In this document: positions 1-12,494 of the stretch, piece by piece
How the letters are laid out: each line of letters starts with the position of its first letter
Numbering within the stretch: position 1 is the stretch's first letter
NCBI RefSeq assembly: GCF_037893015.1
Contig: NC_133665.1
Coordinates: 22,330,869-22,394,868, forward strand
Source of the DNA: Macrotis lagotis
Taxonomy: Eukaryota > Chordata > Mammalia > Peramelemorphia > Peramelidae
Direction of reading: 5' to 3'
Length of the DNA stretch: 64,000 nt
Translations under genes and position numbers: made by a program
Notes under the pieces: model-generated
The model's database searches: none
What the model was told of the DNA's origin: nothing
Seen by the model: the letters and a program-made list of their open reading frames with translations, nothing else

Positions 1-2165
1 GGCTTCTCCGAATTCCCGTCCCCTCTTTGTTTCTAATAGAATAATAGTGTTCCATGACATACATATACCACAGTTTGCTAAGCCATTCCCCAATTGAAGG
101 TCATTTACTTGATTTCCAATTCTTTGCTACCACAAACAGGGCTGCTATAAATATTTTTGTACAGGTGATGTTTCTACCCTTTTCTATCATCTCTTCAGGG
201 TATATACCTAGTAGTGGTATTGATGGATCAAAGGGTATGCTCATTTTTGTTGCCTTTTGGGCGTAGTCCCAAATTTCTCTCCAGAAAGGTTGGATGAATT
301 CACAGCTCCACCAACAGGTGTAACAGTGTCCCAGATTTCCCACAACCCTTCCAACAATGATCATTATCCTTTCTGGTCATATTGGCCAATCTGAGAGGCA
401 TGTGGTGGTATCTCAGAGAAGCTTTAATTTGCATTTCTCTAATAATTAATGATTTAGAGCAATTTTTCTTATGGCTATGGATTGCTTTGATCTCTTCATC
501 TGTAAATTGCCTTTGCATATCCTTTAACCATTTGTCAATTGAAGAATGGCTTTTTGTTTTAAAAATATGACTCAGTTCTCTGTATATTTTAGAAATGAGT
601 CCTTTGTCAAGATCATTAGTTGTAAAGATTGTTTCCCAATTTACTATATTTCTTTTGATCTTGGTTACAGTGGTTTTATCTGTGCAAAAGCTTTGTCATT
701 AAATGTTATTGAAATCATCTAGTTGGTTTTTGGTGATGTTCTCCAACTCTTCCTTAGTCATAAACTGCTCCCCTTTTCATAGATCTGACAGGTAAACTAG
801 TCCTTGGTCTTCTAATTTGGTTATAGTATTGTTTTTTATGTCTAAATCCTGTAACTATTTGGATCTTATCTTGGTAAAGGGTGTTAGGTGTTGGTCTAAT
901 CTAAGTTTCTTCCATACTAACTTCCAATTTCCCCACCAGCTTTTATCAAAGAGAGAGTTTTTATTCCAATAGCTGGACTCTTTGGGTTTATCAAACAGCA
1001 GATTACTATAATCGTCTCCTGCTTTTGCACCTAGTCTATTCCACTGGTCCACCACTCTATTTCTTATCCAATACCAAACAGTTTTTATGACTGATGCTTT
1101 ATAATATAATTTTAAATCAGGTAGGGCTAAGCCCCCTTCTTTTGTACTTTTTTTCATTAAGTTCCTGGAAATTCTTGATTTTTTATTTCTCCATATGAAT
1201 TTACTTACAATTTTTTCTAACTTATTAAAGTAATTTTGGGGGAATTTTGATTGGTAGGGCACTAAACAGGTAGTTTAGTTTTGGTAGAATTGTCATTTTT
1301 ATTATATTAGCTCTACCTATCCACGAGCAGTTGATAGTTACCCAGTTATTTAAATCTGATTGAATTTGTGTGAGACATGTTTTATAATTGTTTTCAAAAA
1401 GTTTCTGAGTCTGTCTTGGCAAATGGACTCCCAGGTATTTTATATTGTCTGAGGTTACTTTGAATGGAATTTCTCTTTCTAGCTCTTCCTGCTGTATCTT
1501 GCTAGACATATATAGAAAAATTGAGGATTTATGAGGGTTTATTTTATAACCTGAAACTTTGCTAAAATCGCAATTGTTTCCCATAATTTTTTGGATGATT
1601 TCTTGGTATTCTCTAGGTAGACCATCATGTCATCTGCAAAGGGTGAGAGTTTTGTCTCTTCCTTCCTAATTCTAATTCCTTCAATTTCTTTTTCTTCTCT
1701 AATTGCTGAAGCTAACATTTCTAATACGATATTGAATAGCAGTGGTAATAATGGGCACTTGTTTTACCCCTGATCTTATTGGGAAAGCCTCTAGCCTCTC
1801 CCCATTGAATATAATGCTTGTTGATGGTTTCAAATAGATACTGCTAATTATTCTAAGGAACAGTCCATTTATTCCTATACTTTCTAGTGTTTTTAGTAGG
1901 AATGGATGCTGTATTTTGTCAAAAGCTTTTTCAGCATCTATTGATGTGATCATATAATTTCTGATAGGTTTGTTGTTGATATAATTGAGTACAGTAACAG
2001 TTTTCCTAATATTGAACCAACCCTGCATTCCTGGAATAAATCCTACTTGATCATAATGTATTATCCTAGTGATAACTTGTTGTAATCATTTTGCTAAGAT
2101 TTTATTTAAGATTTTTGCATCTATATTCATCAGGGAGATAAGGCTATAATTTTATTTCTCTGTTT
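1..2165 (-). mobile_element. L1 retrotransposon fragment, ORF2 (broken)
   Basis: This is an antisense LINE-1 whose 3' end lies beyond the left edge. Minus-strand frames at 1699-2028 (reverse transcriptase block with [16 protein letters not shown]), 1225-1584, 855-1262 (LPDLKLYYKASVIKTVWYW), 300-518 and 101-364 together follow the order of L1 ORF2 from the RT domain to the C-terminus. The RT active-site motif reads FADD at 1629-1640 and lies in a gap between open frames. The frame changes between about 1584 and 1699, near 1240, and between 520 and 855, so the copy is dead. Positions 1-260 closely match the L1 tail at 60160-60417, so both belong to related subfamilies. The 5' truncation is near 2165, just upstream of the RT core. 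Confidence 0.93.
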
Positions 2166-2980
2166 GAGAAATTCTATTTAAAGACACTGTAGAAAACATT
2201 AAATACTTGGAAATCTACTTTCCAAGGCAAATACAGAAACTGTATGAACTCAATTACAAAGCACTTCTCAACCAAATAAAAGTCAGATCTAAATAATTGG
2301 AAAAATCTCAAATGCTCATGCTTAGGTTGAGCTAAAATAATAAAAATGACAGTTCTAACCAAAGTAAACTACTTATTCAATGCCATACCAAACTTCCAAA
2401 TAACTATTTTACTGAGCTGGGAAAACTAGTAACAAAATTCATCTAGAGCAACAAAAGTTCAAGAATAGCAAGTGAACTGATGGAAAAAAAAACATGCAAA
2501 GGAAAGTGGCCTAGTTCTACTAGATCTAAAACTATACTAAAACATCAAAACTGCCTGGTACTGGTTAAGAAATAGAAAAATGAATCAATGGATTAGGATA
2601 GGTTCAAAAGAGACCACAGTAAATGATTACAGAAATCTTTTACAGTACTCAAAGACATCAGCTTCTGGGATAAGAACTCACTATTTCACAAAAATTGTGG
2701 GGAAAACTTCAAAATAGTATGGCAAAAACTAAGCAAAGACCCACATTTCATACTCTATACCAAAATAAGGTCAAAATGGGTACAGACATAAAGGGCAACA
2801 TTATTGATAAATTAATAAACCAGGAAATACTCTATCAGATTTATGGAAAAGTGATAAATTTATGACCAAACCAGAATTAGAATACTTTATAAATGGCAAA
2901 ATAAATGATTTTGATTATATTAAATTTAAAACTTTTTACACTAATAAAATCAATGCTGTCAAAATCAGAAGGAAAGCACA

Positions 2981-3163
2981 GGGGGTGGCGAGGTGGTGAG
3001 GTGGTGCAGTGGACAAAACACTGGCCTTGGAGTCAGGAGTACCTGGGTTCAAATCCAGTCTCAGACACTTAATAATTACCTAGGTGTGTGGCCTTGGGCA
3101 AGCCACTTAACCCCATTTTCCTTACAAAAACCTAAAAAAAAAAAAACAAAGAAGAAGAAGAAG
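2981..3163 (+). mobile_element. tRNA-derived SINE (marsupial WSINE-like)
   Basis: The element has a Pol III A-box-like head, a B box (GGTTCAAATCC), the core TGTGGCCTTGGGCAAGCCAC and an A-rich tail ending in (GAA)n. It sits inside the sense L1, flanked by an imperfect duplication based on AAATCAGAA (about 2962-2976 and 3165-3176). The tail expansion of GAA units is unusual among the copies in this window. Confidence 0.88.
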
Positions 3164-3330
3164 GAAATCAGAAAGCTGGGAAACAATCTTCACAACTAGG
3201 AGTTCTAATAAAGATCTCATTTCTAAAATATATAGAGAATTGCATCAAATTCATAAGGTTATAAGTCATTTCCCATTTGATAAATGGTCAAAGGATATGA
3301 ATAGACAATTTTCAAATGAAGAACTTAAAG

Positions 3331-3331
<1 letters not shown>

Positions 3332-3372
<41 letters not shown>

Positions 3373-3402
3373 CATATATATATATAAAACATATATATAT
3401 AT
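3332..3402. repeat. (AT)n microsatellite inside L1
   Basis: Alternating AT runs with a few AAC/AAAAC interruptions replace the normal L1 ORF2 sequence at this point. Confidence 0.95.
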
Positions 3403-4333
3403 AATCATATGAAAAAACCACTCCAAATCACTATTGATTAGAAGAATGTAAATTAAAACAACTATGAGATATCAGCTAACACCTATCAGGATTGGCCAAG
3501 ATGAGAAAAGAGGAAAATGATCAATGTTGGAGAACTTGTAGGAAGATTGGGACATGAATACCTTGCTGGTAAAGATGTGAATGGGTCCAACCATTCTGGA
3601 GAGCAATATGGAACTATGCCCAAAGAGCAATAAAAATGTTCATTCCCTTTGTCCCAGCAACTCCAATTCCAGGCATATATCCAGAAGAAATCATAAAAAG
3701 TAGGAAAAGTCCCACATGTTCCAAAACATTCACAGCAACTCTTTTTGTAGTGGCAAAGAAATGGAAATTGTGGGGATCAATTCATCCCCATCAATTGGGA
3801 AATGGCTAAACAAGTTATGTATGGTACATGAACTATTACTGTATTATAAGAAACCATAAATGGTTAGACTCTAGAGAAGCATGGAATGAGTTACAGGATC
3901 TGATGCTGAGCAAAGAGAGGAGAACCAAGAGAACAGTATACACATTAACCACATTCTGAGATGATTAACCTTGATGGAAGCAGCCCCTCTCAGGAGTTCA
4001 GAGAGCTAGGACAACCATATTCAACCAGCTGTTATCCCCAGCCAGAGGAAGAAAAACAAAACAAAACAAGCAAAAAAGTCCTTCAGAATCTGATGAACAC
4101 TTTATAAAAAGTATCTCTGATGTATCTCTTTCCCTTAATCCTAATTCTGCATACTGAAAATGATTAATCTGTAAACATATTTATCAAAAATATGTATGTA
4201 CAATGTTAACCTGACTATGTACTGTTTAGGGGAAGCAGAGTGGGAAGGGAAGGTGGAAGGAAATTTTGGAACTTAAAAATACACCTGTGCATATGGTTGA
4301 AATAAAAATAAAAAGATCTTAAAAAAAAAAAAG

Positions 4334-4769
4334 ACGAGTGATTGTTTGGACTTTTACATCTGTCTGACTCTCCAAATGCCTATGAAATGTTTACTTAGGG
4401 ACTAGTAGTTCTGCGGCTAGACATCAAGGCTAAAGGAAGGATAAAAGAGAAAAATCCAGTCCTTCTTCCCTGTTCTCCACTGCTGGGGGGGGGGGGGGGC
4501 GGTCTGCCTCCCCTTTGTCCGTTAGGAGTTCTTGAACTGCACTCACCTAAATTCCTGAACTGTCTTAGATAATTAACCCAAGGATCCTCATGATCACACC
4601 AGTCAATCTCTTGTGCCTCTTGTGATTCACTCAGAAGATTTCACGTTTGGAAAAGAGATCATAAGTTATTAACTATTTGTTAACATAGTTATACTTCATT
4701 ACTTCTCTAATCTATTTTTGTTTTCTGTGACTATGTCAACTTTTGGACAAGGTAGAAAATTCTGTCCTT
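4334..4769. other. Unassigned sequence with a G15 run
   Basis: No gene or recognised repeat was seen. A 15-nt G homopolymer occupies 4485-4499. The stretch directly follows the L1 poly(A). Confidence 0.6.
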
Positions 4770-4798
4770 TATATATATATATACATATACATATACAT

Positions 4799-4878
<80 letters not shown>
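4770..4878. repeat. Compound (TA)n-(GA)n microsatellite
   Basis: About 72 bp of TA/TACA units switches directly to about 36 bp of GA units at 4843. The short open frames on both strands here are repeat translations. Confidence 0.97.
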
Positions 4879-4880
<2 letters not shown>

Positions 4881-4886
4881 AATCTA

Positions 4887-5639
4887 CCATATTTCCCCAT
4901 GTATAAGACACTCCCATGTATAAGATGCACTTTAATTTGGAGGCCTGAAATTTGAAAAAAAAACTCTATTATATAAAGTTATTGAACTCGTTTTATTCAT
5001 CATGAAATTCAAGGACCTTCTACCCATAATTTTCAGGCATCTTTTGATCAATTCTGGTGCATGGACACATGCTTAGGCCATTTGTCTCATGAACCTGAAG
5101 CACCGATTTTTTCTGCCTTTGAAATCAGTCACTTCTTTTTCAACAGCCATTCTTCTGGCCTCTGGCTGAACATCTTTGTGGACAACAGGAATACAACAGC
5201 TCTTTGCTCTTCAATCCATCTCTTTAATTCCCTCTCTACATCAGATCATTTTGCTGACTTGCCTCTCATGATCTTCTACCATGGCATTTTCAGTAGGATT
5301 TCTTCTGCTCATAGCCAGTCTTGGATTGTCTTCTCAGTTGGAGGAGGACCAAACTGATGTTCAGCAGCACGATTTCCATTCACTTTTGCAAACTAGATCA
5401 CTTTGAACTTGAATTCAGCACTGTACAAAAATCTTTTCTGAGTCATTTCTGGGCAGAATGTAGCAAAATGTTACCTAATATACTGGTAATAAATGCAAAA
5501 TGATGAACACAAAGACAATGGTTGTGGGAAAAGTGGGAAATACAAGTAAAACAACCTACAACTACTGTATAAGGCACTCCCAGTTTTTAGACCCTAAATT
5601 TTTCATAAAAGGGTGAGTCTTATACATGGGGAAATATAC
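4887..5639 (-). mobile_element. pogo/Tigger-like DNA transposon, non-autonomous
   Basis: Terminal inverted repeats of about 23 bp match at 21 positions (shared core ATATTTCCCCATGTATAAGA) and are flanked by a TA duplication (4885-4886 and 5640-5641), the TcMar signature. The minus strand of about 5050-5450 carries a decayed coding remnant: short peptide blocks such as EFKFKVI, NGNRAAEHQFG and MRGKSAK resemble the N-terminal CENP-B/pogo-type DNA-binding region of Tigger/POGK-related transposases. No DDE catalytic domain was seen, and several stops interrupt the remnant. At 753 bp it is an internally deleted copy that would need a transposase from elsewhere. The family assignment is from memory of the peptide pattern. 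Confidence 0.8.
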
Positions 5640-5995
5640 TAGATTTGATGTCATGCCTACTTAAGTGGGAACTATTGTTTAGCCCATCCTTAGTTTTATG
5701 TTTCCCTTCCCCTAGGTTTCAGTAGAACTCTTTTCCCACATATCCTAAATTCTTATCAAGACTCCTCCTCTTAGAGGGAAAAGGAGTCTGACTTTCAGAC
5801 TTTAGGCCAATTTGGCATTAAAAATCTTCAGGTTGACTTCCTTTTTTGTTATAACCACAAGTAGAAAATTTTCCTTCTTGCATTGCTCTCTAGGCCTGTG
5901 GCCAAAAGAACTAAAATTCAGCCTTGATCCTGATTAAGTGTTAGGGAGAGCAATTTCCTCTGGCTCCTTTGCACTCTCCTTCTCTCTCTGTCTTT
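5640..5995. other. Unassigned sequence
   Basis: No gene, RNA or repeat recognised. It follows the DNA transposon. Confidence 0.5.
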
Positions 5996-6480
5996 TTCAA
6001 TGTTTATGTAGTATTTTATTTTTCCCCAGTTACATGTAAAAACAATTTTAACATTCATTTTTAAAACTTCAAGTTCCAAAATTCTCTGCCCCCTCTTCTT
6101 CCTCCACTGACAAGGCAAGCAATCTAGGCTATACAAATGTAGTCATGCAGCCATAATAGTCATGTTGTGAAAAAATATACAGACAAAAAACCCTTAAGAA
6201 AGATAAATAAAAAAGACATGCTTTAATTTGTATTCAGACACTATACCATTTTTCAGAGTTGTTCTAGATCATTATATTACTGAAAATAGTTAAGTCATTC
6301 ACAGCTGATCATCTTAAAATATTGCCGTTACTTTGTTCACAGTGCATTTCACATTGCATCAACTCAGGTATATTTTTCTAGGTTTTTCTGAGAGCATCCT
6401 ATTCATCATTTAGCAAAATAGTATTCTATCATAATCACATGGTCTCAATTTCCAATTCTTTGCTTCAAAATTTTTTGAGT
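5996..6480 (-). mobile_element. L1 3' end, antisense
   Basis: Read on the minus strand, this matches the marsupial L1 3' UTR: a TGGAACTTGAAG... segment, a conserved run before TTACATGTAACTGGGG, and AAATAAAATAC at the 3' terminus. The upstream end carries C-terminal ORF2/3' UTR-like sequence (GATGAATAGGATGCTCTC). No intact frame remains. Confidence 0.7.
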
Positions 6481-6722
6481 TAGTATTGCTATTTTCCTCT
6501 ATCTTATTTCTCCCCCTTTTTATTCTATTCTTTCTCTCCTTTCAATTTGTCTCTTCTTAGAAATGTTGTGCTTCTGACTACCTCCTCCTCCAATCTGCCC
6601 TACCTTCTATCCCTCTCCCTTCTCTTTTTCACTTCCCCTCCTCTTTTCCTGTAGGGTAAGATAGATTTTTATATCAATTGAGTGTGACTGTAATTCCCTC
6701 TTTGAAACAAATCTGATGAGAG

Positions 6723-7253
6723 TGATGTCAGGGCCATTGGTCATCATAAAGAAGAGAGTTCTTTGAAAGTGAAAAACACAGACTTGCCCTGGGAATGGAG
6801 AGATAATAAACTGCTTGAGAACACAGTGAATAACAAAGGTCTAGGCAAGAGTGCCTGAGGGAAAGAGAAAAAATGGAAAACAGCCAGAAGAGTGGACTGG
6901 GCTAAGACTCAAGCAAGTAGGGGGAGAGGGGAAGGGAATTTAGGCCAGAGTTTTATAGTCCTGCCCACTTCCTAAGCAGAGAACAGCCAGGTAAAAGGGG
7001 ATCCCACCCCCTTTAAGAGCTTGAGGACAGGTACCCATTCTGAAAAGCAGGAAGCTGGAGGAGAGCAAAGGGATTAGCCAAAATTATTCTTAAATTGGTA
7101 AATTTACATTAACATTGAAGTTACACTGAACATTAGGAGGGAAGTTATATCTGATTAGGGCCTCTGTAGAGAGGGAGTCCTCAGAAAACATCAGACAGAC
7201 ACAAATAACATTTTCTTAATATTAAAAACTAGGCAGCTATTTCTCCTTCTACA
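6723..7253 (-). mobile_element. Old LTR, left copy (empty-site reference)
   Basis: A 531-bp block homologous to 17771-18650 begins TGATGTCAGG and ends CTTCTACA on the plus strand. Read on the minus strand it runs TGTAGAAGG...CCTGACATCA, with the TG...CA ends of an LTR. The minus orientation is inferred from an AATAAA and a primer-site-like motif at the other copy. The two copies differ at roughly one base in five and have no convincing shared TSD (AGAG versus AGGG outside the ends). They could be the two LTRs of one ancient provirus or two independent LTRs. Positions 7202-7217 are the uninterrupted version of the site where the U6-SINE chimera entered the other copy. Confidence 0.65.
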
Positions 7254-8447
7254 TATTATTCCTATTCAGACAATTTGGAGGCCCTGAATTCTTTCAGGAA
7301 ATGGGGTATAATTCTCTTCTTCAGAGTTGAAGAGGTGTTGATCTAGCCCTGCCTGTCAACTTGGGACCACCATTTGAGATGCACAGCTTGTAGCATGGGA
7401 GAAACAAATCTCAGAAAAAGATTAAGCAAACAAAACCAAAGAGGGCCAATTAAGAGGTCCAATAAGGAGAAAAGCCAGGAGGTCTACAGGGAACAAAACT
7501 TATACTCTATGATTCTAAGCCAGTATCAGAATAGTTTCATAAGAACAAGGATTCCAATATAACATAGATTCATTAACAATCAAATTGAGTTGTAACCAAA
7601 GGCTCAAGAATAGTATAAACAAATGCACTGGAGAATAATTTTAGAACAGCATGTGTCCAATAAGTAATTTGCAATAAACTTTTAACTTTAGCCATGTTCA
7701 GAATGAACAAAAACCTCTAGCTAAAGAATGAATCTCATTTTAAAAATAAACCAAAGGTCATCCTTTTGATATAACTATTCATGCTGATATTTCTTCTCCT
7801 TAAAGAACTTGTGATAAGGAATTATATCCTGATATCACAATTCTTTTTTTTAGGTTTTTTTTTTTTTTGCAAGGCAATGGGGTTAAGTGGCTTGCCCAAG
7901 GCCACACAGGTAATTATTGAGTGACTGAGACTGGATTTGAACCCAGGTACTCCTGACTCCAGTGCCAGTGCTTTATCCACTGCGCCACCTAGCCGCCCCT
8001 ATCACAATTCTTAAAAAAAAAAAAAGTCACAACTAAATATTTGCCAGCTGCTAAGGATTTAGAGGATACCTCACTCCAATGCCTGACTCTTACACTTGAT
8101 TACTGTGCATCTGGTATGATTATAGTAATTTGCTATAAAGAGCATACAGGGACATAAAAGGACATGTTCCCTTATGTATTTAGATGTCTGTTTCAGGCAG
8201 AAATCATATAGACTTTCCTTTTCAATGAGTCAGGCTCCAGGTCTGCCAGGTGAAGCATTCCTTTAAGGGAATCCTGTCTCATCTGATGCTGAAGGTCATT
8301 CCATCCACAGAATTAAATGTCAAACCCTCTAAGGCTAGTGGCTTCATTGGCATATTGTTGTCTTTTTGTTTAACATGCCCAATGTTGGACAGACCAATTA
8401 AAAAATACAGGTGACTTGTGCTCTAAAGGAATCATAATGTATCATGC
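7254..8447 (-). mobile_element. Probable internal sequence of the older ERV, left part
   Basis: This segment lies between the left old LTR and the nested younger provirus. If the old LTRs are a pair, this is the 3' internal part of a minus-strand element. I could not recognise env or other retroviral motifs in it, so the assignment rests on position. It contains a SINE at 7846-7999. Confidence 0.35.
7846..7999 (-). mobile_element. tRNA-derived SINE, antisense
   Basis: A full-length copy with a perfect 13-bp TSD, TATCACAATTCTT, at 7833-7845 and 8000-8012. The A and B boxes are intact on the minus strand. Low divergence from the window consensus suggests a fairly recent insertion. Confidence 0.95.
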
Positions 8448-8925
8448 TGTATGGAATAAAGTTTTGAGATTTTTTCAGTAAAATATTACAGATTGAATCT
8501 GGTTAGCTATGTGCCCCTCCTCCCTTGACAAAGTAAACTTCTGGGATATTGTTGAAGAGTCAACTGACTTCATTTTATCTGTTGATGTCTGGAGAATCAT
8601 TCAATTCCTGGTACTAAAGAGATAATCTGGTTTCAGTTTGAATTCTATGTTCTTTCCCTAGATTAGTTTGTTTTGTTTGAATTCTATGCCCCTTTCCCTA
8701 GGGCAGTTTTTGTGTTTAGATTGTAAAACCATATTCCTCATTAACGAGATGGGTCAGTTGGGGGAGGGGGGGAATCTCCTTAGGATAAATGTGATTCTTG
8801 AACCTTTCCCTTCTGCCTCAATCTCTCCAATTGATTGTGGCCCATTTTTTGAGAAACGAATAAAGCCTTCTCTTCATACCTTGAGAGATCTCTGAAATTT
8901 ATTTAAGTGGTCCTTGTCCCACACA
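8448..8925 (+). mobile_element. 5' LTR of the nested gammaretrovirus-like ERV
   Basis: A 478-bp direct repeat of 13408-13887. Outside it is the 4-bp duplication ATGC (8444-8447, repeated at 13888-13891), the size typical of gammaretroviral integration. It ends TCCCACACA and carries an AATAAA at about 8859 followed by the R/U5-like CCTTCTCTTCATACC. By eye I count about 20 substitutions plus a few indels against the 3' LTR, roughly 4%, meaning insertion millions to perhaps ten million years ago depending on the rate assumed. Confidence 0.93.
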
Positions 8926-8928
8926 GTT

Positions 8929-8946
8929 TGGGGGTTTGTTCCAGAT
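8929..8946 (+). promoter_or_regulatory. Primer-binding site, tRNA-Pro type
   Basis: Three bases after the 5' LTR, TGGGGGTTTGTTCCAGAT matches the tRNA-Pro primer site used by many gammaretroviruses at about 13 of 18 positions. Three of the five differences are C-to-T, consistent with decay. The position and the match fix this as the 5' end of a plus-strand provirus. Confidence 0.8.
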
Positions 8947-10894
8947 AGCATGCCCATTAGGGACCTCGGCTTCTCAGAATTTGGCGAAACAGCACTGCTG
9001 CCACAAAATTCTGGCAATTTGTCATTTTCTGAGAAGCCTTGGTTTCCCCTCTATGCAAATGGCCCGAAGTGGAGAGACTGGGTAGGAAGAGAACAGCAAA
9101 TCTGCTGCAGGAATCTGATGTCAGTGAGGACAAAGAACAATCTTTAAACCTCTATGCATAGAGACCCAAAAAACAGTAAGCCTAGACCTTGTAATCTGAG
9201 GGCACTAGATTCCTGGAAGGTCCATTTGGGTGACTGAGGGTTGGGGGTGACCCCTTCTGCTTTGGGCATAAGGGACTTGTATCTAAGGGTACTTGATCCT
9301 GAGAGGTCTCTGTCAATATTTAAAATGGGAAGGACTTGTCCTAAGCCTTCCCCCGAGGCAAATCAGATAAATAAGACTAAAATATAAAGGAAAAGTAAGA
9401 AGAAAATGATTAAGTATTGTAATGGATTTGGTCTGCCTTTGGGAGGGAGAACCCTCTCTGCATTCCTGAGACCTCAGGAATTTGCCATTGGCCTGTGTTT
9501 TTGAAATTCAGTTTGGAAAATTCTGTTGCATATTGTGTGGTCTGTGTTTGTGCCTTGTCTGTCTTTATGTGTTTAGAATGTCTGTTTACTTGTGTGATTT
9601 GTTAAACAGGCAATAAAGGAGTTGGCAAGTTCCCCTAAAGAGTTCCTTGGGTAGCCTCATTTTGTCTTGGACTTTTAGGAAGTATTTATCCAACTCTCTG
9701 GCTCTTCCCTTGAGCCTGCTTTCTGCCTATGTTACAATAGATAATGATACCTCCCTCCTCACTCCTAGGTTGTCTCTTGAGCACTTAAAGAGGGATTTTT
9801 ATTTTGATTAAAAAGGAATGGATTATGGAGGCCAAACTACTCACCCTGTTGAGAAGGGCTCCCCCCCCTTCCCTGTTTATGTTCCCTTCTCTTCCCAGTT
9901 CTCCATGATTCTGTGGTGCTAGAATGTTTTTCCCCCACTCTCTTTTAGAAAAGGACTAAGAAAGAGAGAAAATTACTTCAGGAAGAATTAGTAAAATAAA
10001 TGTTTATTAAATGGACCTTATTTTGAAATAAAAAGAAACAGAAAAGAGTGAATATTATCATAGAAAGAAATGCTATTTTAATTTGAAAAAAAAAGAGGTT
10101 GTTAGAGAGTCAGGTTAATTCTAAAATATATAATGTAGTTACCAAGATATGCCAGTATAGGGGAAATTAAATAGTTAATCTTTTCCCAGAATGATATGGT
10201 AACAAAGCTTCAGGAGTTTATCAGTTTAGATTCTGGTAATGCTGGTTATTACAGAAAATTAAGGGACATGTAAGGATTTTAAGAATAGAAGATCAACTGC
10301 CCCTCCAAAAGGATTGTCCCTCTATAAAAGTTTTTCGGTTTTACTCTATTTGAAGAAAGGGGGGAGGGACAGGGAATATTCTGATTAGGCTAAGGGATTT
10401 TTTGGATGACTTTGCCTTTTCCAAGGTTTTAGCAGTTATGATCAAGAAATGCTAACAATTAAAAGCTGGGGATGGATCATATCTGTGGTTTCTATAGCTG
10501 GATAAGCCATGTGACTCTAGTTCAGAATAGTATGAATTAAAGTCAAGAAGAGCTAATGAAAAGGAAGGAAGTATGGAAATGGGTTGATGCATGTAGACAG
10601 AAGGTTTGAGCAGATTTGACTTTGTATACCACAGATGGATTTTGGTAACTTTGTAAAGTGACTTACAAATCATTGTTAAGAGGAGAAGAAAGTGGTTGTG
10701 TAGCAGTCCCCCTACCTGGAAATCAGCCCCTCCCTCACTGAGCCGGTGGTAGCTGTGCAGAATTAAGGGAAGGGAGGGGGTTTCTTAAAGAGAAAAGCTG
10801 TGGTTTGGGGAGAGTTTAGAAAGACTTTAAGAGAAGAAAGAACCTTTAAGGGGAATATTGAGAAGTTTTAGGAGGAAAGATTTTTTATCCTTAC

Positions 10895-10962
10895 ACGTGT
10901 CTAGCTGTGTGACCTTGGGCAAATCACTTAACCCCAATTGCCTTGCCAAAACAAAAATAACC
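10895..10962 (+). mobile_element. SINE 3' fragment inside the ERV
   Basis: Only the core and tail remain (CTAGCTGTGTGACCTTGGGC, then CCTTGCCAAAACAAAAATAA). The tRNA-like head is missing. Confidence 0.75.
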
Positions 10963-12494
10963 ATTTGTATGCTGAGGATGGCTAGCAGGTAAACAAGTTT
11001 ATGTATAGAAGTTTCTAACTATATATATATGTATATATGTAAATTGGGAATATTTTAGATCTGTATGTATATTCCAAAGCAGTGGTTGTTTGCTTTGAAG
11101 TAAAAGCACTATATAATATAAGAAAGATAAACACAAGATAATGTGGTATTTCTCTATGCAATCTCTTGGACAAAGGAGGCATTTATTTGTTGTAAGATAC
11201 AATAGACTAGAAGGAAGTTTCTCTAGCCAAGGGGAATCTGATATACCATCTTTATATACAGATAGAGTAGATATGATTTCAGAAAAAGGGATGTCTCTAG
11301 TAAGAGGGAGGAGACAGGCCTGTAGGGCCAGTCATAGTTAGAATATCTGGTTTTAGGCAAAGACCCAGGAAGGATAATGGAGGTAGGTGATTCATGAATT
11401 GGGACTCCATTAAGATTATAATTGGAATTTAGTGAATTGTATTCACTGGAAGTTCTAACTAGGTAAAACAACTATTTTAGATCACAGGACTTTTAATTGA
11501 TTTTCTCTTATGTCAGATACCAGGATGGTCAACAAAAAGAAATGCTACTGGGTAAATGTTATGTTCTTGGAGCCAAGGAAGCCAATGGGTCAAGGATGTC
11601 AGGTGACAGGGATGGGCAGCCAAAGGGGCGACTTCTCAGTATGGCTGAGGTTGGACCCCTTTGACTTGATTTCCCCAAAATGACATTTGGATAATATCTC
11701 ACCTGGGAGAATAAATCTGGCCTAAGACATTTGACTTACCCACATGACCTGCCTGGACACTGACATTCAATACTTATATCTGTAAAGGAATTTTCCTTTA
11801 ATGTCCTGGATCTTTATAGTTAGTTACTAAGCAAACTGAAAAGGTTTTAGGTGAATTGGCTCTAATAGCCAGAGATAAGTTAGGTGTCTGGCTCTGACAC
11901 CTGCTATCAGCTACATGCTAAGGTAGGAATTAAGTTTCCTTAGTTTTTTGTGTTAGAGGGGATATTTAGGTAAGGAGAAGTATTGGGAGCTAGGTCCCCG
12001 AAGAGAAGAATGGGAAATTCTTAGGATAATTACAGTTTCAAATTCTAGTTTAAGGAAAGGAATGTGAGTTAGATAAGTACACCAGGAAAAGGAAAATATG
12101 GGAATATTTGGGAAAAAAATCATTTTGGTTAAGGATGTTAGAGTCATTGTAATGGGAACAAAGGTTAAAATTGTTTTATTTTAAACCAGATGTTGGGTAC
12201 TGTTAGAACAAAGATGACTGTTGAATGTATATGTTACAAGCTTGTGAGTTTGCTCATGTAGTAAAATACTAATGGAAGTTAAAAATGTTAAAAGTGAAGT
12301 ATGTGTGTCAATATGGCAGTAAGGCAAAATGTAAATTGCTCCAGAATCTCATTGTTTTGTGATGGAAGACATATGTTTTGAACTGAATTAAGATGTTAAA
12401 CAGTTTCTTTACCAGAAGGCAAGTAGTCACCAGAGCTGGAGAGGACTTTTTGAAACAGATTCAGAGGATGCTGAAGGACATTGGATGCCTCCAA

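Larger units (their letters stand above)
2166..4333 (+). mobile_element. L1 retrotransposon fragment, 5'-truncated, with poly(A)
   Basis: This is a sense-strand L1 starting in the middle of ORF2. The conserved block NIKYLEIYFPRQIQKLY lies near 2197 and corresponds to DNIKYLGVHLPRQTQKLF in the neighbouring antisense L1. It continues through the ORF2 C-terminus and 3' UTR to an A-rich end at 4320-4333. Many stops break the frame. It is interrupted by a SINE at 2981-3163 and an (AT)n expansion at 3332-3402. No TSD could be matched, because the 5' end abuts the other L1. Confidence 0.9.

Noticed and set aside
2993..3199. 68-codon frame in SINE (and similar one at 19433-19654)
   Set aside because: Translation of the SINE head and core, recurrent in every copy on that strand.
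1..4333. Twin-primed (5'-inverted) single L1 insertion
   Set aside because: Both arms contain the same ORF2 C-terminal region and are clearly diverged, so they need two source RNAs.
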